DNA of 64,000 nucleotides, from positions 4,154,001 to 4,218,000 of the forward strand of contig CANTUR010000047.1 of assembly GCA_947683625.1 (NCBI GenBank), in the 5' to 3' direction. Every line of letters starts with the position of its first letter. Positions within the stretch are counted from its first letter, which is position 1. The notes beneath the pieces are model-generated. The model was not told the DNA's origin. It did not search any database and worked only from the letters and a program-made list of their open reading frames with translations. Origin of the DNA: Mallotus nudiflorus (taxonomy: Eukaryota > Streptophyta > Magnoliopsida > Malpighiales > Euphorbiaceae). This document shows positions 11,025 to 23,487 of the stretch, piece by piece. The translations under genes and the position numbers were made by a program.

Positions 11025-13536
11025 TGTGAAAACCTAAATTTCTATAAATTAAATTTTGAGATATGCAATAGTAATAACTATTTTTATTCTTTATTATTAT
11101 ATTAAATTGTGATATTTTATTTTAGTGGAATTAAATTTAACTTTTGGGGTTGAAGATTATTTTAATATTATTAATCTAATTTAGTATTGATTTAGTGTAT
11201 TTGTGTACACTTTAATATATATATTTATGGTTAGAATAATTTGGAGTAATATTTTAATTTAACATACTATATTATTTTGTCTGTTGTGCTTTTAATAATA
11301 ATAAAAAAATTCTTTTCCTCCCTTCCTCTTCTTTTCCCTTCTTCTCTTTCTCTTCTTTCCCTCCCTCCTTTCTCTTCTCTTCTTTCCCTCCCTCCTTTCT
11401 CTTCTCTTCCACGTGAAACTAGCAAGTAGCACCGCCATCCGTTGCCATCGCCACCGCTCCAGCATGTCGTGCCACCACTAGACAATGCCCTCACCATCAC
11501 CAACAGCTGCAGCAATCGTCGGAGTCCCATCTCCCTTCGATTCCTTTGGTGCTGTAAATTGAGGGAAGAGGTGGGTACCTTTTTCGGTGGGCTCTCAGGC
11601 CGAATGTGGGCTTGAATCAAAGCTCTCAGCCCAGGCTTTAATAATCTTTTATCAATTTCAAGAAATTTAACCAGTAATAACTCCAATTTCGTAAAATTTT
11701 AATTTGGGTATTTTTATTAAATTATGAAATTAAAGGTCAATTTGATTTTATTTGATGTTAGTTATTTAGGACTAATTATTACATGTATTGTAAGGTTTCC
11801 AAAAATTATATTTGTGAATTTTTAGGAAAGTTTCAAATTTTTGGGGTCTCAGGAGGTTACTATTCATGATACTATTCTCGAGCCAGAAAATTTTTATATT
11901 TTTAATAAATTCTACTAGTTATTTTAAACAAGTTTTGTTAGTGAAGTTTATTAAAATTATGTACCAAATTTTTATTACAAATTTCTAAATGTTTATGTCA
12001 AAAATGAATTTTTGAGAAATTAGCATAAATTAGTAAATTTTATGTTTTAATTGAAATTATGGTGAATTATGATGTTTTGGATAATTTTTGAGTAATAAAT
12101 GATATTAAAATATTTTTTATGAATTAATTTCAATTTTTATCTAATTATTAGTAATTATCGGAATAATATCCGAATAAAATTGTATTTATGATTTTTAAAA
12201 TTTAAATGAGTTTTTGGTTGCTTTATTATATAATTGAATAATTTAAATGATTATTGGTAATTAAATGCTATTTAGTTTCAAAAATGAGAATAAGGGCTTT
12301 ATTAATATAATTTGATTTTTTATGTGGATTTTATTAATTATTTTGTAAATAAATGTCTTTTATGCTTTATTTGTGTAAATAAATTAATTTTGGTATTTAA
12401 ATGGAATTTTAGTGATATAAATTGTGATTTGTGAAATTGGTTCTCAGTTGGGTATAAAATGTAGTTCGGGGGCTCAACCCGAGATTTGAAGTTGTTGCTG
12501 GTATTTGAAGTATTTTTCTGTGTAGGGTTGGTTCTACTTTTGTAGAGAGATGTCCATTTTACAGATGAAACTCTATTGAATTTTCAGTAAATTTCTCATA
12601 AAACGTGATATCGGGTCAACTTTTAGTAAAGTCGTATTTTAATTAGAGTTTTTCTTTGGAAATCTACAATTTATAGGATTTCCATTTCTAATTATTCATT
12701 TTCTTTAGTTGTGCCTCCAGTTAAGTTGACAGGTTGAGGTCAAACGTGATTGCAGAGGAGCGCATTCAACCTGTAAGTTAATAACTAAACTATGTATAGA
12801 ATAATTACATTAAAAATAAATTTATTGATTTTTATAAATAGCATAAATTTTTTAAAGAATTAAATTATTATAAGAATATCTATTTAAATTTAATTCTATA
12901 AATTTTATTATTTAAATTTTAAGAATATCTAATAATATTTAATTCTATAAATATTATTATAATTCTATAAGAATTATATTATTAGCATGTTTATGTTAAA
13001 TTTTCACATGATTAGTTAGTTTTATTTCTATTTTATTTTATTGTAATCTTCCTTGTTTTATTTATATTTATTTATTTTAAAATAAACTATGGTAGAATAG
13101 GCTACCTGCTGGGTTTCATCAGGATCGTGTGCGCATTGATAGGATTGAGAGTGAGTGTTGAAAGTTTTGTGGTTCAGTTATACTTTGCTCTCGAGCATGA
13201 TTTGTATATTATTGGGGCTGGTAGCTCGGTGATGCTTTGCTCTCAGGAACCACCAGCAAATATTGGTTTAAGTTAATTAACTATAGTTGGTAGCTCGGTT
13301 GATGTTTTGCTCTCGAGAACCGGTAATCTTTGGATATTAAGAGAGTCATAAGGCAATTAAAATTATGGACTAAGGTTCTACCTATTTTTTTATAACAATG
13401 ATTTAAGGAAACTATAATACCTTACGTGTTAATTGAATAAAGTAATTTTATATTTGAATTGTTAATAAATACTTTTAAATTATATTATATAACTGTTAAT
13501 TATTTTTTTAATTATCATTATTTGAGAAATGACATA

Positions 13537-13539
<3 letters not shown>

Positions 13540-13596
<57 letters not shown>
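13540..13596. repeat. (TTA)n trinucleotide microsatellite
   Basis: Uninterrupted ATT/TTA repeats of nearly 60 bp near the start of C2. Confidence 0.95.
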
Positions 13597-13597
<1 letters not shown>

Positions 13598-13639
13598 AAA
13601 ACTACATGAATTCATGGTTGTTTTATGTATGTTACTAAG

Positions 13640-13695
13640 TATATATATATATGTGTGTGTATGTGTATGTGTGTGTGTGTATGTAGATAAATAGA

Positions 13696-13772
<77 letters not shown>

Positions 13773-13814
13773 CATATATATGTGTAAGGTTATAATATAT
13801 ATATATATATATAT
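13640..13814. repeat. Compound (TA)n/(TG)n microsatellite
   Basis: A run of TA dinucleotides with interspersed TG/TGTA blocks (13,650-13,685), then a long pure AT run (13,697-13,770) and a shorter AT run ending at 13,814. The frames reading Ile-Tyr repeats through it are low-complexity artefacts. Confidence 0.95.
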
Positions 13815-16800
13815 AGCTAAATAAAAAAAAAACAAGAGAGAGGAGCTTACCTCCCAAAGACCCGAGCTCCTGCAACCTCCCGTCTCCACCCCTCACTGTC
13901 TCTTTCTTCTTCCTCACTGCGCCATTTCTCCTTCTCCACCACCAAACTCCATCGTCGCCGTGAGAGGGAGCTTCCAGGTGGTGCTGCTGCGGCTGCTTCT
14001 TTTCTTCTTCCTTCGATCAACTTCGATCCGAGCTGATCCGGTGCCACCAAAGCTTCCCCAACTTCCCTCATCTTCTCTGGCGTGCCGGAAACCACCGTTG
14101 CAACTCACCTCCGGCGTCGGAATTGGAGGTTGAGGGTGAGTTGCTCTGGGTTATTCTTAGGTTGTTTTTACGTTGTTTTTTGGTATTAGGTGTTGATTTT
14201 AGGTTGTTCTTAGTTAAATGTTGAATTATGCCACTTAGTTGTTCAAATTCGAATTTTTAAGCATTTTTTCTGAATTTTCCTTAATTTACAGAATTTTGTA
14301 TAATTTTATTTAATTTTTATTTGAATTTATTGGATTTTTCTTTGGTTTAATTAGTGAAATTAGAGTAATTAAGATTTTATATTTGTAATGTTTGGGTTGT
14401 TTTTAAGGTTTTAGAAATTTGGTGTTAATTATAAGTTTTTGTAAATTTAGGGTATTTAATTAATATTTTTATTAATTTCAAAAATTTATTTGTAAAAATT
14501 ATAAAATTTTAATAATTGAGGTTATTAATAAATGTTATGAATTTTAGAACTTAATTTATAATTTTTGTGATTTTTAAACTATTTTTTTATAAATATTTTG
14601 AGTTTATGTCAAATGTGATTAGTAGGTTGAATTACATATTTATTTATTTTTTTTTTAAAAAAAAGAAATTATTAGTTGATATTAAGTTTTAATTATATTA
14701 AGAAGTTTAATTTTGAGAAAATAATTTTTAGATGATTAAATAATTTTAAGGAATTTTTTAGTACTAATAATACATAATGTAAATTATGTTTTTAGGGGTA
14801 AAAATGTAATTATACGCTAATTATAGTTAAATATATATTTTAGTTAACTTTATCATTATTTAAGAGGTTTAGACAATTTTTATAAATTAATTGATATTTT
14901 TGATTAAGTAGTGTTAATTTGAATATTAATCCCAAATATTATATATATTTATAATACATTATTTTGGTAACAAAAGTTAAGTATAAGGGTTTTAATTTAG
15001 GTTATAATTATAGTTTGATAATGAAATGCAAATTGAGTGGTTTAATTTTTTTTAATCGAGATTTTATATTTTTTAGTATATATGTATGTGTAATATGTAT
15101 TTTGGGAAATAATCGATATCATTTTTTATGTTCTGTTGAGTTGTGATCTCGGTCAGGGTTAAGTGTAGTTTTGGGAGACCGACTCGAGTGTGTATGTCTG
15201 TGGTTATTAGAAGTGTGTTTTCTATGCAGGTTTGGCTCTACCTTTGGTAGAGAGTTGTCCGTTTTACAGAGGAGACTCTGTCAAAATTTCGGTAGATTTT
15301 CTCATAAAACGTGAGATTCATAATAATTTATACCGTTAGTTAGATTATATCTTGTCTATCGAGTCTTGTCTAGTCTTCCTCGAGTCAGCCTGGAATTTTA
15401 TTGTTTTTTTTTATTTATGATTTCAATTCCATAATTATGTTTTAAAAATCGATTTATTATTTCTTTTTAGAGCATATCGGAGCAGAAGCCGTGAGACCGA
15501 GGCAAACGCGTGGTCATCAGCCTTCGCATTCATCCTATAAGTTGATAGAATGATCTGTGCGTGTGTTTTAATTAACGAATGCGTTCACTCATATTTTTAA
15601 TACTAATTATATGATTTATTTAATTTAATGCTGTTATTTAAGGTTTAAAAAGCATTTTATTTATTTAAAATCAATTTTGAGAAATTTTGGTAGAACGGGC
15701 TACCTGGTGGGCTTCGCCAGGACTATGTGCACATGGTAGAGATTAAGAGATGCATCCGATACATATATGACTGGTGGATGTTAAACTGGGACGGGTACCT
15801 CGGTGGAAGCCTATGCTCTCAGGAACCACCAGTGATTGTAAGGGTAAAAATGGACTTGGATGGGTGCCTCAGTTGATGCCCTAGCTCTTGGGGACCGCCA
15901 GTACCATATATTTGGATTAAGTGAACGACTGTGACTTAGTGCCTCAGTTGATGCCTTTGCTCTCGGGGACCGACAGTCTGATTGGAATAAGTGGGCCCGG
16001 TTGGCCATTTAGATTTTTGGATTTAGGGTTCTACTGAGATTTTTCAAAAACTATACCTATACATTATAAATTATTTTCACTATAAATATATATAGTTTTC
16101 GAAAGGTTTTCAAACCGTACAGCTCTTTTATTGACTTATTCAGTGAGGTCTGATTCCCCTCAATTTTTTTTTTCAGGAGCTTGGGAGTTCGACCTCAGAC
16201 TACCTCCACACCGGGTTTCTTCATCACTGGCTATTTTATGTAGGTCATTATAAGCTGTATTGTTGTATTATTCTAGGGTGCTGCAATAGTATATGTACTA
16301 AGAATTGTATGGTTTAAGTATGTTTGTGTAATCTATTTGTATGAACCACGCTTATGTATAAGGATTTAAGTTTGATTTATAATATGTAACGTCGAAGCAT
16401 ATTTTATTTGAGCATCTGATTTAGTTATTTATGAGAAAAAAATCAGTTTGATAATGTGTTCTATTTTAAAATAAGGTTTTAAATTGCAAGGTGTTGTTTA
16501 TCTTTTCTTTATGGCTTACTAAGGGTTTCGGGGGCCTTATGCCTTCCCATTCCCTAGTGCCGGTCATGTGCCCTCGGGTTCGGGTCATGACAGAAACTCA
16601 TTATATTTTATATAGTATTTAATGAGTTTTAGATATCTTATTTCGGTAAAGAGGATTTCAATAAAATTAAATGGTTTAAATTTTATATCTTTATAAATAT
16701 ATTTTTAAAGGAAATTTTTTTGCTATATATATTTCTTTTATTAACTTACTAAGTAAAGTTTGACTCTCCTAAATTATTTTTTAGGATCTCGGGAGTCACC

Positions 16801-17176
16801 TATCAATCAGCTTACTTTATGCTAGGTTTTTTTTTCTCCAGCTATTTTATGTAGATTTATATGAGATGTATTATTGTTATATATATGTTTTAAATCGAGA
16901 ACGCTGCAGTAGTAAAAATGGTTAACTATTATATTGTATTTTATGGATTGTCTTATTTATAAAAAAAATTTGTACTAAAGATAATTATTATGTTTTATCA
17001 AAGATTGTCTTTGGATATCAAATTATTTGTGCTCTTTATTTTTATTTAAATATCTCATTTTAATATTGTCTATATTTTATTGAAATTTTTCTTAAGGCTT
17101 ACTATAAGTTTCAGTTACTTTATATACTCTCATTCCCTAGTGCCGATCACGTGTCCTTTGGTTTCGGGTCATAACA

Positions 17177-18713
17177 GAAATAATAAATTGATAATATATT
17201 GTGTTTTGACAAAAATATATAGACCTTTACAATGCAAAGACATTGACTTTTATAAGCCTTGAAGCCCGAGTAAACAAGGAAACAAAATCAACTAAACATT
17301 TACCTTAAATAATTAAAAGAAATTAGCATCATTGTCAATCTTTAATAATCTAACTTAAAAAAACTAATTACTAATAAATCTTTTCTAATTAACCAAAAAT
17401 CAAGGCAAATGTGGAATTTGCCAAGAATAAATCTTTAATCTTTTACTGTCATAATTTCAAATATCAACAAATCTTAGAGGGTGTCTGGACTCATTTCAAT
17501 GGCCTAAATGAATATCTCTGGGCTATTTTGGGCCAATGCAAACAATATTGAATTAATGATATTAATTTAAAATTTTTAATATTTAAATTTTCAATTTAAA
17601 TCATTATTTATATTTAATGTTTAATATTTGTTCTTTTATTATATCCTATATATCAAATTAATATTCAAATTTTCAGCATTTAATTTTCAACTTTATCAAA
17701 CACATCTTTTTTCTTTTCTGGATTTGGAATAAATGTGTGAAGTGGGAGACTTTTACCACATATTCCACATCAAATCATATATCGTTGAATTTTCGATGCT
17801 ATCAGTTTTAATTGCTTTTAGGCCAAAGACCTTGATCACCGCTATTTTGTTTTTGGAAAATGTTAGATGTCTGTGACTAGCGATGTCAACAAGCAAGTAG
17901 GTGTGATTTTTATTTTATATCTTTTGAGTTTTTGAATAACATTATTAAAAAATAAAAAATAAAAAATATTATTTATAGACTATATATTTAAATTGTTGCA
18001 TGATGAATTTATTTAATGTACTTTAAATTTTAAATTAATAAAAAAATTGTAAAAAATCAAAATTTTAAAATAACAAAATTCAAAAAAAATTAATATTGAA
18101 TGCAATGTTAAAATTGGCTATCGTCTCTGCAATATTGTTACCCGTATAAATAGCTTAATTCTTATTATGGACTTTCAATTATAAAAGTGCTGTTCGAATT
18201 CTCGCCCAGTGCTTTTTTTTTTTTTTTTCTAACTTAAACTATATATACGAATGATCATCACTGTTAATTGCACCAAAAATTTCTATAACACTATCCAGTC
18301 AACAAGTGCCATCACATAGGTATGTATTTTAAAATGACTTCGACAAATTTTTTCCAGTATTTTATGGGTGCAAATAGTTGCAAGTATTGTTTTGGTAAAA
18401 AAAAAATTGCAATTATTGTTATTGATATTTTTCGTACTAAGATGAAACTGTAGCTCCTCACAAATAGTTGACCCGACTACAGATATTAGTTTTTGTTTGA
18501 TAGGTCGTCCACCATGTAATATCCACAGAACTTAACATATTTATGTAAATGAAAAAAAATCAGCAATATTTTGTTCATCACTAACCAATGATAAAACTGG
18601 ATGTGTCTAATTAAAATAAAAATTAAATTATCTAAATATATTACCAATAAATTATAATATAAATTATGTATTGTACAATATATATATTTTTTTACATATT
18701 TGAAAATAACATT
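17177..18713. other. AT-rich spacer, no gene; may include the outer 5' LTR end of element A
   Basis: No open frame with protein-like composition. By the C1 target-duplication logic, the sequence from 17,177 was originally contiguous with 11,024 and so may be the rest of element A's 5' LTR. A block at 17,545-17,700 ('attatatcctatatatcaaa', 'attcaaattttca') recurs near 60,060-60,110. Poly-T and poly-A runs occur at 18,212-18,228 and 18,401-18,408. Confidence 0.6.
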
Positions 18714-19942
18714 TGATAACTTGTTTCCAGAACTCCTGAACTAAAATTCTGTAAGAGATTAAAGAATGATAAGGTAAGAAGTTGAGAGAATCCCCACAAA
18801 CACTTTCATACCTAAGTCAGAGAATATAGAAAAAAAAAGTATTATAAAGATAAAAAGAACAATGAGTATAAGAGAATAAAATGAATGAAAATAAGAAATA
18901 TAAGATCTTATTTATAGGGATAGTGATGTTTAAACATGAGAGGAATAATATTATTTTTTTATGAAAGTCCTGTACCTATTTGGAAAGTCTTTTTTCTATC
19001 CATGAGTCTCCTTAATGATGAATATTTTCCTATTTGGTTTGGGCATCTCCTTCTACAAACAACCCCTTGTATAGGAAAATAAAGACTTTTAGTTAAATAG
19101 GAATATGTATATGGGGGTATCAAGAGCTCTCCCTCCCTAGAAAGTATGTTCAGATATTTATGTTCGATATATCCAGGTTTGGTAAATGTAAAGTGATGGA
19201 AAAGTCACTCCTCTGCCTAGAGAGAGAGAGAGACTGCTTGCGTAATTCAATCTGATATGGAAGGGTGATCTGAGGTGGCCAGCCTCAATCATAAAGGAAG
19301 AGACGATGCCCTGTACCGAGTCTTAGAATCACCATATCAAAATATTGTCGAAGTGTTAGCTGGACTTAAGTATGCAAAACTTGAAATAAAAAATGCTCGA
19401 TGTTATAGAAATGACCCAAGGGATTAACCCACTAGTGTAGTTACAATCTGATAGAACTAGTCATTGCTAGAGTTTTGATGCTTGGTGAATTATAAGCATG
19501 GCCCAAGTGCCATATAGTCTTGGTAGATTAAAAGCGCAGTCCGAGTACCAAACCTCAGTACTATCAAAGCGACCTGAGGGTGCCAACTTTAGTCACTAGA
19601 CTATAGAATCTCGGTGCATTAGAAGTGTGGCCTAAGTGCCAAACCTTAATACTATCGAAGCGACTTTAGGAAGTCAACTTTAGTCACTAGACTTAGAATC
19701 TTAGCGCATTAGAACCGTGGCTTAAGTGTCGAACCTCAGTAATATCGAAGCGACTTGAGGGTGCCAACTTCAATCAGTCGACTTAGAAACTTGATGCATT
19801 AGAAGCACGGTCTGAGTGTTGAACCTAAGTACTATCGAAGTGACTTGAGGGTGCCAGCTTTACTCACTAGACTTAGAATCTTAGTGTATTAGAAGTGTGA
19901 CCCGAGTGCCAATAAAAGGGACAACTTGTAGTGAGATTATCA
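18714..19942 (-). repeat. 3' LTR of element B
   Basis: About 1.23 kb, plus-strand TGATAAC... to ...GAGATTATCA, i.e. TGATAATC...GTTATCA on the minus strand. The first ~330 bp match the right LTR at 27,041-27,358. A TATA-like sequence in the minus direction ('ctataaataag', near 18,920) may mark a promoter. The LTR carries ~90-bp subrepeats related to those at 57.5-58.0 kb. Confidence 0.8.
19552..19912. repeat. Tandem subrepeats (~90 bp x 4) in B-family LTR
   Basis: Four diverged units, each with a 'cctcagtactatcgaagcga' block, a 'cttgagggtgccaac' block, a 'tcactagacttagaatct' block and 'gcattagaagtgtggc'. A weaker related block precedes them from about 19,320. The reverse complement of these blocks matches the ~105-bp repeats at 57,481-58,003. 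Confidence 0.8.
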
Positions 19943-20379
19943 ATTGCCACGTCTGTTGACTTTTTTTTGAATTTTGAATTTTGTAACCATCACGTCTGTT
20001 TGTGTCTTAGAATATGAGATGTTTTAGCTGCCATAATGATAACTGCTCAATTAGTGGGCTTTTTTTTTGCCCGAAATTACCCTTAATGCTATTAGAGAGA
20101 CGAAAATAACCATGAGGGCAGTATTGGTCATTTCATAACCTTTTATTACTCTTCAAATAGGTTAGCCCCTTTGTGCTTATAGCATTTTGCTTTTTAGTTG
20201 TCTTTTTTCCTTGCTAAGTTTCTTCTCGAGTGTTCTCTGTGTCTCATTTGCTTTCTCCACAAGCTTTATTTCTTCTTCCCAAGTGAAGTTTCTTCTTCTC
20301 TCCTTATTCTCCTTCTTTGTTTTTTATAGGATCTATGGTTCCATGAGAGTAAGTTAGTTTATATTTGTTTGTCTCTAGG

Positions 20380-22212
20380 GTAGATGAGGACATGCTAAAA
20401 TAGTACAAAAGACATTTTAGCATTTTAGTAGATTTTACTTTGCACATTGAAGATAAAAACTTTAAAGTCTATACTCCTCTATTAGACTTTGATAGATTAG
20501 TGGTATGCTTTGAGCAATTAGAAGGGGGATTGAAGTTCCCTTTAGATTCCTTCGTTAGGAGCTTTCTGAACAAATACAATATAGCTCCTAGGCAGTTTCA
20601 TCTTAATAGTTATCGGATCATGACTGGGTTTATAGAATTGATGCACAGGGAGGGTATAGAGCTGAATCTATATGTCCTCTAGTACCTTTATAGTCTGAAT
20701 AAGAAAAAAGGGAGAGTTGATGTTCTCCTTTTTAGCTATACTGAACCATAACCTCTTTGTAAAGCTTTCAGGCCTCCATAAGAAGTGAAGGCATAGATTT
20801 TTTATTGTTGAACATCCTTCAAATTTCATCCACATCTAGCGGATGTTGTTTGACAATTGTCATAAAATGAAGCATCCTTCAAGGTTGTCCAATAAAGATA
20901 CAAAGACAGTTTTGAGGCTTCATCTCCAAATATAGTTGACGCAACATCTGTCAATAATTTATCTCAGAGATATCTCCAAAGAGTTTGCCCAATCGCATAC
21001 ATGTTAGTGGTAAGTCCTAAGATTCAAAAAGTATCACTTTTACTTTTGTTCTTTTTTGTTTATTGGTAGATGGCTAACTTTTTTGCATTTGCATATAGGA
21101 TTCAACTTATAGATGATGAGCTAGAGACTGAGGAGGACAAATAGATTACTTCTTCTGCTTCTAAGCCAAGTGCTTTGGAGGTTCTAGCTGAGTTGAGCCT
21201 AGTCAGAAAGGAAAGGCTATGGTTGAAACTTCTTAAATGGAGAAATCTAGGACTCGAAGGAAATAATCCTTGAATAAGGACTTAGCTGCTAAGGAGTTAT
21301 GTGAGGAAGTTTTCATCAAGTGCCTAAAATTATCTAAGTGTCTAGACATAAGGTATTGGATTCTAAAAAAGATAAAACCTCAAAGTATCCTAAATTCTCA
21401 AGTAAGGGATTAGTATGCCAAGTCTTTATGGCTCCCCGAAGACATTTAACGTTGGATGGATGTAGATAAGGAGGAGTTATACAACTCCATGATAGGACAC
21501 TCGTTGGAGTTAATTATTTTCCAATTCATTTAATTTGTGCTCATGTGTACCAGTATTAATGATGATTCTGTCTTTTCTTTTAGATGATTCAAGCTCTGTA
21601 GCTGGCTAAGGAAAACTATTATTATCTCAAGAGCTAGTACAACCTGAAAAAGATAGAGGTTGGCACCATAGTTATTGACTTTAAGAAGAGATTGGATAAG
21701 GCAAAGATGGCATTAAAACTATGCCAAACCAAGCATGTTAAGGTGAGATCTGAGGTTGAGGTAAGTTAGAAGAGGGTGGAAAAGTTGGAGCATAATAAAG
21801 TCTAGCTTATATAAAAATTAAAGGGCAAGACTCCCAGATTGCAGCATTGGAGAAAAGACTTGATGAGGTAGAGAAATCTTGTGAGGATGACAAGAAAAGT
21901 TACCAGAATATAGCTGTGGGGTTTCTTAAGGTTTACAAGTCTGAGTGTTGGAGGATCTTGGTTGCTCAACACCTAAATCTGGACTTTTCAGACTTAGGTA
22001 GAATAACACATATTGATCTAGCCAGGGTTACTACTGAAAAAGATGCTCAGAGCAAGGCTTCTTCCAAGCAGTCAAAGAATCCCAAAATATCAACCAAGTC
22101 TACTAGTGAGAAATCATCTTTCAAGCAACTAGGGGATTCGAGGCCTATTAGGAAGAGGTATGTTGGTGCTGTCTTTGCTGGATCTAATCCAACCTTTGTG
22201 TCTATGTCTTAA
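20380..22212 (+). pseudogene. Antisense ORF (aORF) of element B, decayed
   Basis: Plus-strand coding remnant opposite to B's gag-pol, between integrase and the 3' LTR. The N-terminal piece (20,440-20,682, 80 codons) is protein-like: VYTPLLDFDRLVVCFEQLEG, then FPLDSFVRSFLNKYNIAPRQ. A GT-AG intron-like segment of 60 bp lies at 21,010-21,069, and another acceptor-like 'ttttcttttag' precedes 21,586. The C-terminal piece (21,847-22,212, 121 codons) starts with a charged coiled-coil-like stretch (KRLDEVEKSCEDDKKSYQNI) and ends in a Ser/Lys-rich tail (SKASSKQSKNPKISTKSTSE). Position and orientation match known extra ORFs of Tat elements. Its function is not known to me. Confidence 0.65.
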
Positions 22213-22469
22213 AATATGAGCCTTCCTTTTACTGAGCTTCCCAATACTGGATTGTAAATTATTTAGTTGATAATATTTTTTTTGTAATAAAATACTCTGT
22301 AATTCAATATTATGAAGATAAATAAAGTAGTTTATTCCCTAAAATTAAGAGTACATTTTATTGATAATATTTTTAAAGACTGCCTGAATTCCAGTATTAG
22401 GGTAATTCTTTTCACTGCTTATCCTTGATCTTGTATGCTCCTTTAGTTGTTTTTCAATGACTTGGTAAG

Positions 22470-23470
22470 GACCTTCCTAATTAGGTTTGAGCTTGCCTAC
22501 ACTAGAGTTGCCTTTGCCAATGTCAACCCTTCTAAGTATCCAATCTTTGACCTTAAACTATTTTGGTGGGATGTGTTGGTTATGATATTCTATGATCCTT
22601 TGTCTCTAGGCTTCTACTACCATAGATGCCTACTCTCTCCTTTCTTCAAGTAGGTCTAGACATATCCAAGCATTAATGTTATTGACTTTATGATCTAGAT
22701 TTTCATTTACTTAATAGCTTGTTAATCTAATCTGCAATGGGATTACCGCATCCATTCCATAGGTTAATCTGAAAGGTGTTTCCCTTGTAGAAGTTTTGGG
22801 TATAGTTCTATAGGCCCAAACAATATTGTTAAGTTCATCAACCCAGTTTCCTTTCTTTTTGTCTAATCTTTTCTTTAGACCTTGCATGATGATATTGTTG
22901 GTGACTTTGGTCTAGCCATTTATTTATGGATGAGCTATTGAAGTAAATCAGAGCTTTATTTTAAGGTCCAAATAGAACTTTCTAAATTTTTCATTGTTGA
23001 ACTACTTCCCATTATCTATTATTAGAGTGTGTGGTATTCTGAATCTATGGATGATTTATTTCTAGAAAAAGTGTTGGATTCGGGCCTTAGTGATGGTTAG
23101 TACAACTTTAAAATTTCTCCATTTTATGAAGTGATCTATGGCCATTATCAAGAACTTTTTCTAGGAGGTTAAAATAGGAAATAGGCCTAGGATGTCCATT
23201 CCTTATACTACAAAAGGCTAAGGACTCCTAATTGAATGCTGAGGATTAAAAGGCTTATGGCTTAGGCGAGCAAAATGTTAACATTTATGCCATTCTTAAG
23301 CTAGTTTTTTAGTAATGCAGGATATAGTGGTGGACCAATAGTAACCCTAAAGCAATAATTTTCTGATCAATGAATGATGAAATTCATAGGCTCCACAAAT
23401 TCCTTCATGAATTTCTCTAGGCATATAATTTCCTTCTTCTAGTGATATACACTTAAACTATGAATGTGAA
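22470..23470 (-). pseudogene. Integrase of element B, decayed
   Basis: Minus-strand translation across stops shows YGMDILGLFP, MAIDHFIKWRNFKVV (usual DYFTKWVEA), IDNGK (second catalytic Asp) and AHP*INGQTKVTN (usual AHPQ.NGQAE..N, catalytic Glu replaced by Lys). Further left come GNWVDELNNIVWAYRTIPK and TRETPFRLTYGMDAVIP, the normal end of the core. It follows RNase H and converges on the aORF. Confidence 0.85.
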
Positions 23471-23487
23471 AGATACCTTTTGTGTCC

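Larger units (their letters stand above)
13531..16592 (+). mobile_element. Element C2: related LTR-type copy nested in C1
   Basis: It repeats the order of blocks in C1: pyrimidine-rich leader (13,840-14,010), tttggtagagagttgtccgtt block (15,240-15,270), 'gtagaacgggctacctggtgg' block (15,690), three 'tgctctc/gctctcggg' blocks (15,800-15,975) and terminal 'ttccctagtgccggtcatg' to GGGTCATGACA at 16,592. C1's own 3' quarter resumes at 16,593. The left boundary is less certain; a TG at 13,531 preceded by gaaa, with gaaa also following 16,592, is the best candidate. It is more GC-rich and better preserved than C1, consistent with later insertion. Confidence 0.6.
11025..17176 (+). mobile_element. 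Element C1: LTR-type element, probable solo LTR (Tekay/Del-like), with C2 nested
   Basis: It starts TGTGAAAACCTAAATTTC at 11,025 and ends ...TTTCGGGTCATAACA at 17,176, flanked by near-matching 5-mers aaaat and gaaat. Without C2 it is about 3.1 kb. Sub-blocks recur in C2: a pyrimidine-rich leader (11,310-11,440), a 'tttggtagagagttgtccgttttacag'-like block (12,540-12,600), a gTAGAAtaGGCTACCTGcTGG block (13,090), 'tgctctcgagaacc' blocks (13,190-13,325) and a final 'ttccctagtgccgatcac' block (17,135). There are no domains, so it looks like a long LTR without an internal region. The Tekay/Del assignment comes from the recognisable end block and LTR length and is inference. Confidence 0.6.

Noticed and set aside
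11267..11686. 139-codon minus-strand frame
   Set aside because: Its C-terminal half is an Arg/Glu/Gly run from a CT-rich tract in C1. No domain recognised.
13612..13917. 101-codon minus-strand frame
   Set aside because: Mostly Ile-Tyr from an AT microsatellite.
13847..14108. Two GC-richer minus-strand frames (82 and 64 codons)
   Set aside because: Overlapping frames in the pyrimidine-rich leader of C2; Arg/Glu/Gly-rich low complexity, mirrored by the same kind of leader in C1.
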